A stretch of 7,824 nucleotides of DNA from Candidatus Rifleibacteriota bacterium (lineage in GTDB: Bacteria > Riflebacteria > Ozemobacteria > Ozemobacterales > Ozemobacteraceae): positions 1 through 7,824 of the forward strand of contig JAKQKW010000498.1 in the NCBI GenBank assembly GCA_029560455.1. Reading direction: 5' to 3'. How positions within the stretch are numbered: position 1 is the first letter of the stretch; every line of letters starts with the position of its first letter. Made by a program: the position numbers and the translations under genes. Under the pieces are notes generated by a model that made no database searches, had not been told where the DNA came from, and saw nothing but the letters and a program-made list of their open reading frames with translations. Shown in pieces: positions 1 through 5,155 of this stretch.

Positions 1-2
1 TA

Positions 3-31
3 TTGAATTTGCTTGACCATCAGGTTATAAT
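3..31 (+). promoter_or_regulatory. Sigma70-type promoter of hslO
   Basis: A -35 hexamer TTGAAT (3-8; four of six consensus bases) is separated by exactly 17 bp from a perfect -10 TATAAT (26-31). Transcription would start near 38, leaving a leader of about 29 nt before the hslO ATG at 67. The leader contains the ribosome binding site AGGGG (56-60), 6 nt before the start. No heat-shock (CIRCE-like) inverted repeat is visible, so this looks like an ordinary housekeeping promoter. Confidence 0.7.
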
Positions 32-66
32 CTCTTCTTAATCTTCACCGCAGGCAGGGGCTCAGC

Positions 67-954
67 ATGGACCAGTTATTCTACGCATTCTCAAGAGAAA
101 AGGGCATTTCGCCGACTTTTGTCGACGTCACCGAAGCGGCCAAGACTCTTGAGAAGAAGCACCTTTCCGGCCCGACCGCCGGCCGCTTTCTGGCAGAAGC
201 ACTGGTGGCAGTAGCCATATTGTCGGCTGATCTCGGCGGCGAAGATGAGCGCATTTCCCTGCAGGCACAGGTCAGCGGTCCGATCGGTGGCTGTCTCGTC
301 GATGCCTCGCGCAAGGGCAATCTCAGAGGCTATACCACCATCAAGATTCTCAATGATTACGACGGCACCGACTCGACGCCGCTGAAAGATGTTTTTGGCG
401 ATGCCGGCGCCCTGACCATGATTCATTCGAACAGCCGCAGCGTTATTTCTCAGTATCAGCTGAACTGCAACCCTATGAATCTGAGACACGGTCTCGCCCG
501 CTACTTTAATGACGTGAAACAGCAGCCCACCGCGATTGAAATAAGCGCCACCAGCCGCGATCACTATCTGCACCGGGCGGTCGGCATAAAAATGAGTCGC
601 ACTCCCGAGGGCCATTCTGAAGATTTCATTCCGCTGCTCGAGCGCTTCAACGACCGCACCATCCAGAAAGCGCTTGCCCAGGCTGTCGACATTTCGATCA
701 TGAGCCAGCTGCTCGGCCTCGAAGACCTGACGATCATCGAACGCCGTGCCCTGGTTGCCAGATGCACCTGCAGCCGTGAAAAAGTTATTTATTCTATTTC
801 GTGCCTGCCCGAAGCGGAACTCGAAGAGATCATCGAAAAGAAAGAACGCCCCGAAGTGACCTGCCATTTCTGCAGCCAGTCATATATACTCGAATCTGAA
901 GAAATCGCCCGCCTGCTGATCGAAAAAAAGGGCAACCAGAACGACAAAGACTGA
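67..954 (+). CDS. hslO: Hsp33, redox-regulated molecular chaperone
   Basis: Cytoplasmic holdase chaperone of the Hsp33 family. In the known family, four cysteines bind zinc in the reduced, inactive state; oxidation to disulfides releases zinc, unfolds the C-terminal region and lets the dimer bind unfolding proteins. The 295-residue length is normal. The N-terminal core (about 1-180) has family-typical stretches such as GPTAGR (35-40) and the Gly-rich loop around 71-76. The C-terminal redox switch is complete: CTC at 233-235 and CHFC at 266-269, with 30 residues between the pairs, which fits the CXC-X(27-32)-CXXC signature. The start at 67 is supported by AGGGG six bases upstream and by the promoter at 3-31. 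The gene is monocistronic and converges on the redoxin/DsbD operon, so thiol-redox genes lie on both sides of the terminator. Two extra cysteines (C76, C134) and C246 lie outside the zinc motif. Confidence 0.96.
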   Translation: MDQLFYAFSREKGISPTFVDVTEAAKTLEKKHLSGPTAGRFLAEALVAVAILSADLGGEDERISLQAQVSGPIGGCLVDASRKGNLRGYTTIKILNDYDGTDSTPLKDVFGDAGALTMIHSNSRSVISQYQLNCNPMNLRHGLARYFNDVKQQPTAIEISATSRDHYLHRAVGIKMSRTPEGHSEDFIPLLERFNDRTIQKALAQAVDISIMSQLLGLEDLTIIERRALVARCTCSREKVIYSISCLPEAELEEIIEKKERPEVTCHFCSQSYILESEEIARLLIEKKGNQNDKD

Positions 955-1013
955 CACAGCCGAATTCTGTACTTTTATCAGAATTTCTGCAGAAACACCA
1001 ATAAACAAAAGAA

Positions 1014-1037
1014 GCCGCCCATGTTGTCATGAGCGGC
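1014..1037. terminator. Bidirectional hairpin terminator between hslO and the redoxin gene
   Basis: GCCGC (1014-1018) pairs with GCGGC (1033-1037) and CATG (1020-1023) with CATG (1028-1031). One C/A mismatch (1019/1032) separates the two stems and the loop is TTGT. Read on the minus strand, the stem is followed directly by the U-rich stretch TTCTTTTGTTTATT, which makes it a convincing intrinsic terminator for the redoxin operon. Read on the plus strand, a run of five T (1045-1049) follows after seven bases, so it is a weaker terminator for hslO. It lies about midway in the 187-bp convergent gap. Confidence 0.75.
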
Positions 1038-1082
1038 CTCCGTGTTTTTCGATCACACAAATCAAAAAAAGAACCATTCTGA

Positions 1083-1131
1083 GGCAAGGCCCGACCGATA
1101 GACCGGGCCGATGAACCGGTTAAACTTTGCC
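1083..1131 (-). terminator. Second hairpin downstream of the redoxin gene
   Basis: GGCCCG (1088-1093) pairs with CGGGCC (1104-1109). An outer arm GGCAA (1083-1087) can pair with TTGCC (1127-1131), giving a two-tier structure just after the redoxin stop codon. On the minus strand a run of seven T follows about a dozen bases beyond the outer arm, so it may be an auxiliary terminator or a 3'-end stabilising hairpin. The better terminator is the hairpin at 1014-1037. Confidence 0.45.
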
Positions 1132-1141
1132 TATGCAGGAA

Positions 1142-1798
1142 TCAATATTTAACCGAGCAGCCGTAAGATTTGCTGATCGGCACTGAAACCGGATAACCGG
1201 CACGGGCCTCTCTGAGAGCCAGCTGAACGTAGTTTACCGCGCCCTCGACGTCTTTAACGTCGGTAGTGGGGCGGTCATCTATGGCACCCATGAAGAGAAT
1301 CCGGCCTTCGGGATCGATTACAAACATCTCCGGCGTGGTTTTGGCCATGTAAAGCTTGCCAACCTTGCCGTCGGCGTCGAGAAGAATCGCAGTCGGGGCT
1401 GACTTACGTTCAGCCGCCAGTTCTTTCCACTTTTCCGGCGGGTAGTTGCCCTGTTTTCCGGGAGCCGAAGAGTTGATCACCAGCCAGATAACGCCCTCAG
1501 CGACATTTTTCTGCTGCAGTGCCTGCATGTTGCCACTTGAATAATGCTTTTTAACAAACGGGCAGTCGTAATTCGTCCATTCAAGCACCACATATTTGCC
1601 CTTGAATGATGCCAGCGAGACCGGTTTGCCATCCAGATCGTTCAACTCGAACAGCGGCGCAGGCTCACCCAGGGCCGGACCGACCGGCTCAGAAGCGGCA
1701 TCCTTTAACGGCTCAGCCGGTTTATCCTGCGCCGACAGGCCAAAACCGACCAGCAGTGCCAGAACTACCATAAAAACGAGAGAATTACGGATTTTCAT
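1142..1798 (-). CDS. Exported redoxin (AhpC/TSA-thioredoxin fold, peroxiredoxin-like)
   Basis: Probable periplasmic thiol oxidoreductase or peroxidase-like protein, 218 residues. Residues 1-23 form a signal peptide (basic MKIR, hydrophobic core, LSA cleavage site) and there is no lipobox. The redoxin domain spans about 41-200: APLFELNDLDG opening at 47-57, active-site segment NYDCPFVKKHY with C79 (76-86), and TTP with the probable cis-proline P156. The usual thioredoxin CXXC is absent; only C79 sits at the active site. A second cysteine, C214, lies four residues from the C-terminus in the motif YGCSVKY. From memory, related redoxins carry the same ending. It could act as the resolving cysteine. 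The start is fixed by AAGGAGG (1803-1809), four bases before ATG. The gene follows the DsbD-like gene by 30 bp on the same strand, so the two are almost certainly co-transcribed, and DsbD is the natural reductant. The substrate (peroxide or protein disulfide) cannot be told from the sequence. Confidence 0.85.
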   Translation of the reverse strand: MKIRNSLVFMVVLALLVGFGLSAQDKPAEPLKDAASEPVGPALGEPAPLFELNDLDGKPVSLASFKGKYVVLEWTNYDCPFVKKHYSSGNMQALQQKNVAEGVIWLVINSSAPGKQGNYPPEKWKELAAERKSAPTAILLDADGKVGKLYMAKTTPEMFVIDPEGRILFMGAIDDRPTTDVKDVEGAVNYVQLALREARAGYPVSVPISKSYGCSVKY

Positions 1799-1828
1799 AT
1801 TTCCTCCTTAAAAATTTCTGTCAAAAAA

Positions 1829-4090
1829 TCATTCGCTCAACCACGCCGTCGAAACCTGCAGTATCTGGCGTTCAGAGCCATTCTCTACCAGAAGAATCCC
1901 TATCAGCACAGGTTCGAGTTTGAGACCGGTGCGCGGCATGGTCGCGACTATTTTACCATTTTCAACCAGCGTTCTGCTGCCGCCGGTTCTGAAAACTCCC
2001 TGCTGGGCCGGGAAAAAGCCGACGCGGGTCGTTTCGCCCAACTGGCCCATCAGCTTCGGCACAGCTTCGAGTCTGGCGCTACGACCGGTAAAGGTTGCTC
2101 TGAATTCCCAGTCTTCAGTCATAACCGGCAGATTGGTCGAGGTTTGTGCAAACAAACTGGCGTAAGTCTGATTTATAGGCGCTTCTTCAGCAACTACCGG
2201 CAATTGAAGTTTTAAAACACTATCCTGAGCAATGCAGATTTCTTTGCACACCAGCCATGAAACATCTGCCTCGAAAGTCAGCACGGAACCAGCCGCAAGA
2301 GCATCCGGAACACTTACCTGGTGTACCAGCAACAGGTCATTCTCATGGCCGAAAGTCGCAAACGGCGGCTTGTCAAAGCGTTGCGGCACCGGCCATTCGG
2401 GGGCACCGACCGTGAACCCGTCCGGGAGCTTCCAGGTTATCTGCGGTTCGGTTCCAGAATCACCCGGATTCAGCCAGTAAACGTGCCAGCCATCGATCAT
2501 TTTGAAATGCACCGCAAGTTTGAAAGGTCGGCCCGGAACAACCGCAGACACATCAGCAACCAGAAGGGCTTCAGAAGGTTTTTCTTCAGGTTCGACTGCA
2601 GCGACGTCAGTAGCGGCCAACACGCTTTCGGCTGCGGCTTTCACACGCTCAATTCTGGCCAGCATCTCTTCGGGAGTTACGAAGCCGACCACCCTTTCAG
2701 ATTTTACTTCCTGGCCGGCGGCGTTAACGAATACAAGCGTAGGAACCCCGGCAATCCGGTATTTTTCGCGCAGCTTCCGTGATTCGGGCGAGTCGAATTG
2801 CGACAGATCGACCTTGAAATGCTTTACCTGCGACAATGCAGCAATCACGCCTGCATCGGTAAACGTGCGGCGATCGAGTTCAAGACACGGAATACACCAG
2901 CTGGCAGAAAAATATACCACCGCCGGGCCAGTCAACCCAGCTTCTGTAGCCGCGTATTTCTGCCAGTCAAGCGACGGCACCTGACCAGCCCGGAAGATCA
3001 GCACGGCCAGCACCGTCAGCAGAATTCCCGCAAACTTTTTGAAACCGGCGAAAAGTCGCGATGTGGTCGGTGAATTCTCGAAAAAACCAAGATAAATACC
3101 ACCAAGTAAAAGGGTCAGCGGAATAAGAACGAAGGTCAGAGCCGGGTTTATCGCCAGTGACAGATAGAAGCATCCGACCGCCACCAGAATCGTGCCCAGC
3201 AGCTTTTTTACCCAATTCATCCAGGCACCAGAGCGCGGCAGCCGGTTTAAAAGCCCGGAAAATGTACCAAGAATCAGATAAGGAAAACCAAGGCCAAGAC
3301 TGAGCACAAAGAAAACCAGAAAGCCAAAAACCGGGTCGCCACGGTGCCCGACCAGAGTCAGCAAACCGATAACCGGCGGCCCGACACAGGGCGCCGCAAA
3401 TACACCGACGAAAAGACCCGAAAGATAAGTGCCGATAAAACTCGCCGAACGGGCGCCGCCGATGCGGTTCAGCAGCGATGAAGGCATCTGCAGTTCATAG
3501 AGACCAAACATGCTCAGCGACAGGCCGAAAAATAGAGCGCTGATCAGCAGAAGCACCAGCGGCGACTGCAGCACACTGCCGAACAGCCCACCTGTCAGTG
3601 CCGCAAAAAGACCGAGAATGCTGTACATCGTCGCCATGCCGAGAATATAGACAACTGCCCTGAGAAAAACCGCAAAGGGTTTCGCCTCTGACTGCTGCCC
3701 GAAAATCGAAACGGTGATCGCCAGCATCGGGTAAACGCAGGGCGTGAGATTCAACGCCAGCCCGATCAGAAAGATCCCCAGGAAGGTCAGAAACAGGTTC
3801 TCACCCGCGCCGCCAACCCCGCCGGGTCCACTGCCCGTATCGGCAAAGCCGTCTACAAATTCTTTGCCTGAACCACCAGTGCCAACTCCGATGAGGTCGG
3901 TTACGCCGCCAGAACCAATACTGTCTTCCAGGGCAGGCCCGGTCGCAGCGCCGCCAGTACCCGCATTGCTTTCCAGGACAGGCCCGGTTGCAACACCGGC
4001 AACTGGCGAAACTGGTATGGCCGATGCTGACTGAGTCACAAATATTATCAGTATAAGAAAAATGAGCCCGAGTGTTTGCCCTGATTTCAT
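1829..4090 (-). CDS. dsbD: DsbD/ScsB-like transmembrane thiol:disulfide interchange protein with permuted domain order
   Basis: Inner-membrane protein expected to move electrons from cytoplasmic thioredoxin to periplasmic thiol proteins. Numbered from ATG 4090 (753 residues): signal peptide 1-24; Gly/Ala/Pro-rich linker about 25-97 with two 15-residue repeats; CcdA/DsbD-type membrane domain about 99-366, eight predicted segments, with the paired cysteines C118 (LTPCVYPM) and C235 (APCVGPP); thioredoxin domain about 368-488 with CIPC at 399-402 and GVP cis-proline near 450; then about 507-753 a beta-rich domain resembling the DsbD/ScsB N-terminal region (GWHVYWLNPGDSG at 534-546, cysteine pair C615 and C619 in VCKEICI). 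In classical DsbD/ScsB that last domain comes first. The frame is open up to an ATG at 4141, but the start at 4090 is preferred: GGAG lies six bases upstream and a signal peptide follows at once. It is the first gene of an operon with the redoxin. All six expected cysteines are present, so it looks functional. Family assignment is secure; the C-terminal domain match is by motif recognition. Confidence 0.9.
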   Translation of the reverse strand: MKSGQTLGLIFLILIIFVTQSASAIPVSPVAGVATGPVLESNAGTGGAATGPALEDSIGSGGVTDLIGVGTGGSGKEFVDGFADTGSGPGGVGGAGENLFLTFLGIFLIGLALNLTPCVYPMLAITVSIFGQQSEAKPFAVFLRAVVYILGMATMYSILGLFAALTGGLFGSVLQSPLVLLLISALFFGLSLSMFGLYELQMPSSLLNRIGGARSASFIGTYLSGLFVGVFAAPCVGPPVIGLLTLVGHRGDPVFGFLVFFVLSLGLGFPYLILGTFSGLLNRLPRSGAWMNWVKKLLGTILVAVGCFYLSLAINPALTFVLIPLTLLLGGIYLGFFENSPTTSRLFAGFKKFAGILLTVLAVLIFRAGQVPSLDWQKYAATEAGLTGPAVVYFSASWCIPCLELDRRTFTDAGVIAALSQVKHFKVDLSQFDSPESRKLREKYRIAGVPTLVFVNAAGQEVKSERVVGFVTPEEMLARIERVKAAAESVLAATDVAAVEPEEKPSEALLVADVSAVVPGRPFKLAVHFKMIDGWHVYWLNPGDSGTEPQITWKLPDGFTVGAPEWPVPQRFDKPPFATFGHENDLLLVHQVSVPDALAAGSVLTFEADVSWLVCKEICIAQDSVLKLQLPVVAEEAPINQTYASLFAQTSTNLPVMTEDWEFRATFTGRSARLEAVPKLMGQLGETTRVGFFPAQQGVFRTGGSRTLVENGKIVATMPRTGLKLEPVLIGILLVENGSERQILQVSTAWLSE
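3902..3991 (-). repeat. Tandem 45-bp duplication encoding a 15-residue Gly-rich linker repeat
   Basis: Two adjacent 45-bp units (3947-3991 and 3902-3946) are about three quarters identical. They encode the parallel stretches ATGPVLESNAGTGG and ATGPALEDSIGSGG within the exported linker between the signal peptide and first membrane segment of the DsbD-like protein. Most differences preserve the Gly/Ala/Pro/acidic pattern, which suggests an old in-frame duplication. Confidence 0.7.
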
Positions 4091-4096
4091 CGTCTG

Positions 4097-4100
4097 CTCC
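4097..4100 (-). promoter_or_regulatory. Ribosome binding site deciding the dsbD-like start
   Basis: GGAG on the minus strand (plus-strand CTCC) lies six bases upstream of the ATG at 4088-4090. It supports starting there rather than at the in-frame ATG at 4139-4141, which would put a polar 17-residue stretch ahead of the signal peptide and overlap a leader hairpin. Confidence 0.7.
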
Positions 4101-4120
4101 GTCTTATTGTGTTGTACACC

Positions 4121-4165
4121 GTCACGCGGTGACCTTATCATCAGCAGTTTGTCGCGTCACTGCTG
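4121..4165 (-). promoter_or_regulatory. Two tandem hairpins in the dsbD-like leader
   Basis: On the minus strand a 7-bp perfect stem CAGCAGT/ACTGCTG with a 10-base loop (plus 4142-4165) is followed eight bases later by a 5-bp stem GTCAC/GTGAC with a three-base loop (plus 4121-4133). The second hairpin ends 20 bases before the GGAG ribosome binding site. Neither is followed by a T run, so they are not simple terminators. They may be mRNA-stabilising or regulatory leader structure, or protein-binding inverted repeats near the promoter. Confidence 0.4.
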
Positions 4166-4310
4166 CCATATCTGTTCCGGTAAAGGCGAGACGCGGCAAT
4201 ATTCTATTTTATGACCAGAGAATTTCTGCCACGCCCTATATAAATGTTCACGAAAATCTCAAAAAGTCAAAGCAAAGTTACCCGTTGCTAACTAAAAAGC
4301 ATGGGTGTTT

Positions 4311-4399
4311 TTATCTGTGTTTATCCGTGTTCGTCCGCGGCAGGAGCTTATCCGTATCCATCAGTGGCAGGAGTTTCTGTGTCTATCTGTGGCACGAAA
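4311..4399. repeat. Degenerate 27-bp tandem repeat block
   Basis: Two 27-bp units starting TATCCGT and ending GGCAGGAG plus two bases (4322-4348 and 4349-4375) are followed by a diverged, slightly shorter unit (about 4376-4399, ending in TATCTGTGGCACGAA) and preceded by a partial unit TTATCTGTGTT (4311-4321). Read on the minus strand they give the pattern CACAGAT / CACGGATAA / CTCCTGCC. The block ends less than ten bases from the NFACT-R stop codon, so it lies in that gene's 3' untranslated region. From memory, similar GATNNACACGGAT-type repeats are scattered in intergenic regions of many environmental bacteria; I cannot verify this here. Confidence 0.7.
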
Positions 4400-4407
4400 T
4401 GGCAGAA

Positions 4408-4818
4408 TCAGCTTTCTTTTTCCGGTTGGGCGCCTTCGGGCAGCGCCGGTCTGACTTTGAGAACCTTTTCGTTCTTGATGTACACTGTGCCATCTTTTAC
4501 GCCGCCCGGTTTGCTGACAAATTTGGCCTTCGTCATCGAAACGGCAGTCACGCCACCATTGCGGGCCTTGCTGTGCCAGGCGGCCACGGCGGCAGCGGTT
4601 TCCTGCAGGCGTTTGTCGGGTTCCTGACCATTCAGTGAACGCAACAGCACATGACTGCCCGGCATGCCGCGCACATGAAACCAGTAATCTTCGGGGGCCG
4701 CGACTTTGACGCTGATAAAATCGTTGTCTTTGCTGGTTCGACCGGCGATAATGACGAACCCGTCGACAGGCTCATAAATAAAAGCGTTGCGCCGGATCGT
4801 ATCAAGATCAGCTATCAT
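4408..4818 (-). CDS. Stand-alone NFACT-R (DUF814) RNA-binding domain protein
   Basis: A 136-residue cytoplasmic protein consisting almost only of the NFACT-R domain, the part of RqcH/Rqc2/NEMF proteins linked to RNA or tRNA binding in ribosome quality control. The hallmarks are DYWFHVRGMPGSHVLLR at 44-60 (matching the W-H-x-x-x-x-PGSH motif of RqcH), a helix about 68-86, and the second motif FVSKPGGVKDGTVYIKNEKVL at 100-120. The tail 121-136 is short and charged. The N-terminal NFACT-N and coiled-coil regions of full RqcH (about 550 residues) are missing. This is not a local truncation: an in-frame TGA directly precedes the ATG, a GGGGGA ribosome binding site lies six bases upstream, and a promoter is seen at 4904-4932. 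Stand-alone NFACT-R proteins are known as a family but their role is not established. The gene is probably monocistronic, as the next gene is more than 300 bp away. Confidence 0.88.
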   Translation of the reverse strand: MIADLDTIRRNAFIYEPVDGFVIIAGRTSKDNDFISVKVAAPEDYWFHVRGMPGSHVLLRSLNGQEPDKRLQETAAAVAAWHSKARNGGVTAVSMTKAKFVSKPGGVKDGTVYIKNEKVLKVRPALPEGAQPEKES

Positions 4819-4903
4819 TCAGGGTCCCCCGTATGCCAATTCTTAAGCTCAATAATAGCAAAACGATAAACAGCATTCCAGACAAAAGTTCATCGAAAAA
4901 CTT

Positions 4904-4932
4904 ATTACATGCCTTTAATTTCGCTACTTCAA
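4904..4932 (-). promoter_or_regulatory. Sigma70-type promoter of the NFACT-R gene
   Basis: On the minus strand, -35 TTGAAG (plus 4927-4932; four of six consensus bases) is followed after exactly 17 bp by -10 TGTAAT (plus 4904-4909; five of six). Transcription would start near 4897, giving a leader of about 80 nt. Its -35 closely resembles that of the hslO promoter (TTGAAT). Confidence 0.6.
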
Positions 4933-4998
4933 CAAGCCTGGTTCTCTATAAAATAAGAATTACTACACTTTGCCTCTTTATTGAACGCAATATGCCAC

Positions 4999-5071
4999 AA
5001 AAAACCGGCGTCAGAGGTATCGGGCCGAAACTCATTCATCACCAGGCTCTTTACAGAGTCGATGCGCCGGT
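4999..5071 (-). other. Structured element ending in a terminator-like stem (possible small RNA)
   Basis: A perfect 7-bp pairing ACCGGCG (5004-5010) with CGCCGGT (5065-5071) encloses 54 bases that contain a small hairpin CTCT/AGAG (5047-5058). On the minus strand the closing arm runs straight into T's (CGCCGGTTTTTTG), as in an intrinsic terminator. An overlapping alternative hairpin GCGC-CGGT-GCGC (5064-5075) would compete with the long stem. This could be a small RNA read from the minus strand, a terminator, or part of an xthA leader. No clear promoter for a minus-strand transcript was found. Confidence 0.3.
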
Positions 5072-5106
5072 GCGCTAACCGTCAGATTTTATTCGGGGGC
5101 TCTGCA

Positions 5107-5121
5107 ATTTGCCAGGCAAAT
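5107..5121. promoter_or_regulatory. Perfect 15-bp palindrome upstream of xthA, possible operator
   Basis: ATTTGCC and GGCAAAT form a perfect inverted repeat around a single central A, ending 34 bases before the xthA start. A -10-like TATGAT (5121-5126) begins at its last base, although no good -35 is seen 16-18 bp upstream. The one-base centre rules out an RNA hairpin with the full stem, so a dimeric DNA-binding regulator is the better reading. The regulator is unknown. Confidence 0.4.
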
Positions 5122-5155
5122 ATGATAACCTTGCAAAAAAAAACGGGAGTCGGCA

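Larger units (their letters stand above)
4091..4407. other. Non-coding spacer between the NFACT-R and dsbD-like genes
   Basis: The 317 bp hold, from the dsbD side, a leader with two hairpins (4121-4165), an AT-rich stretch (about 4200-4300) and a degenerate repeat block (4311-4399). Within the AT-rich part, on the minus strand, TAGAAT (plus 4201-4206) is a -10-like hexamer and TTGACT (plus 4265-4270) a -35-like hexamer, but no pair has good spacing, so the dsbD promoter is not pinned down. A weak AGTTA/TAACT hairpin (4276-4293), followed on the minus strand by T-rich sequence, might end NFACT-R transcription. Open frames here lack family features and look like chance. Confidence 0.6.
4819..5155. 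other. AT-rich divergent intergenic region between NFACT-R and xthA
   Basis: These 337 bp separate two divergently transcribed genes. The part next to NFACT-R (about 4840-4990) is clearly AT-richer than the flanking genes and holds its promoter. The middle (4999-5075) holds a structured element, and the part next to xthA holds a 15-bp palindrome and an A9 run (5135-5143). An open frame from 4833 to 5078 on the plus strand has no recognisable domain and its composition follows the AT-rich spacer. Confidence 0.6.

Noticed and set aside
13..18. TTGACC as the -35 element for hslO
   Set aside because: It is only 7 bp from the TATAAT at 26-31; TTGAAT at 3-8 has the correct 17-bp spacing.
91..867. 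258-residue open frame antisense to hslO
   Set aside because: It lies wholly inside hslO on the other strand, shows no recognisable domain, and hslO is certain. Long antisense frames are expected in GC-rich genes.
4091..4141. Upstream ATG at 4141 as the dsbD-like start
   Set aside because: It would add 17 polar residues ahead of the signal peptide; the ATG at 4090 has a well-placed GGAG and begins the signal peptide directly.
4311..4399. CRISPR array
   Set aside because: The units are directly adjacent with no spacers between them, are degenerate, and there are no cas genes.
4072..4638. 188-residue plus-strand frame across the spacer and NFACT-R
   Set aside because: It runs through the repeat block and antisense to the well-supported NFACT-R gene; its translation has no coherent domain.
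5004..5071. tRNA gene suggested by a 7-bp acceptor-like stem 68 bases apart
   Set aside because: On neither strand is there a T-arm with the GTTCRANNC pattern next to the stem, nor a proper anticodon arm.
4833..5078. 81-residue plus-strand frame in the divergent spacer
   Set aside because: It crosses the NFACT-R promoter and the structured element, its composition follows the AT-rich spacer, and the possible AGGG ahead of it also lies beside the NFACT-R start. There is no positive evidence for a gene.
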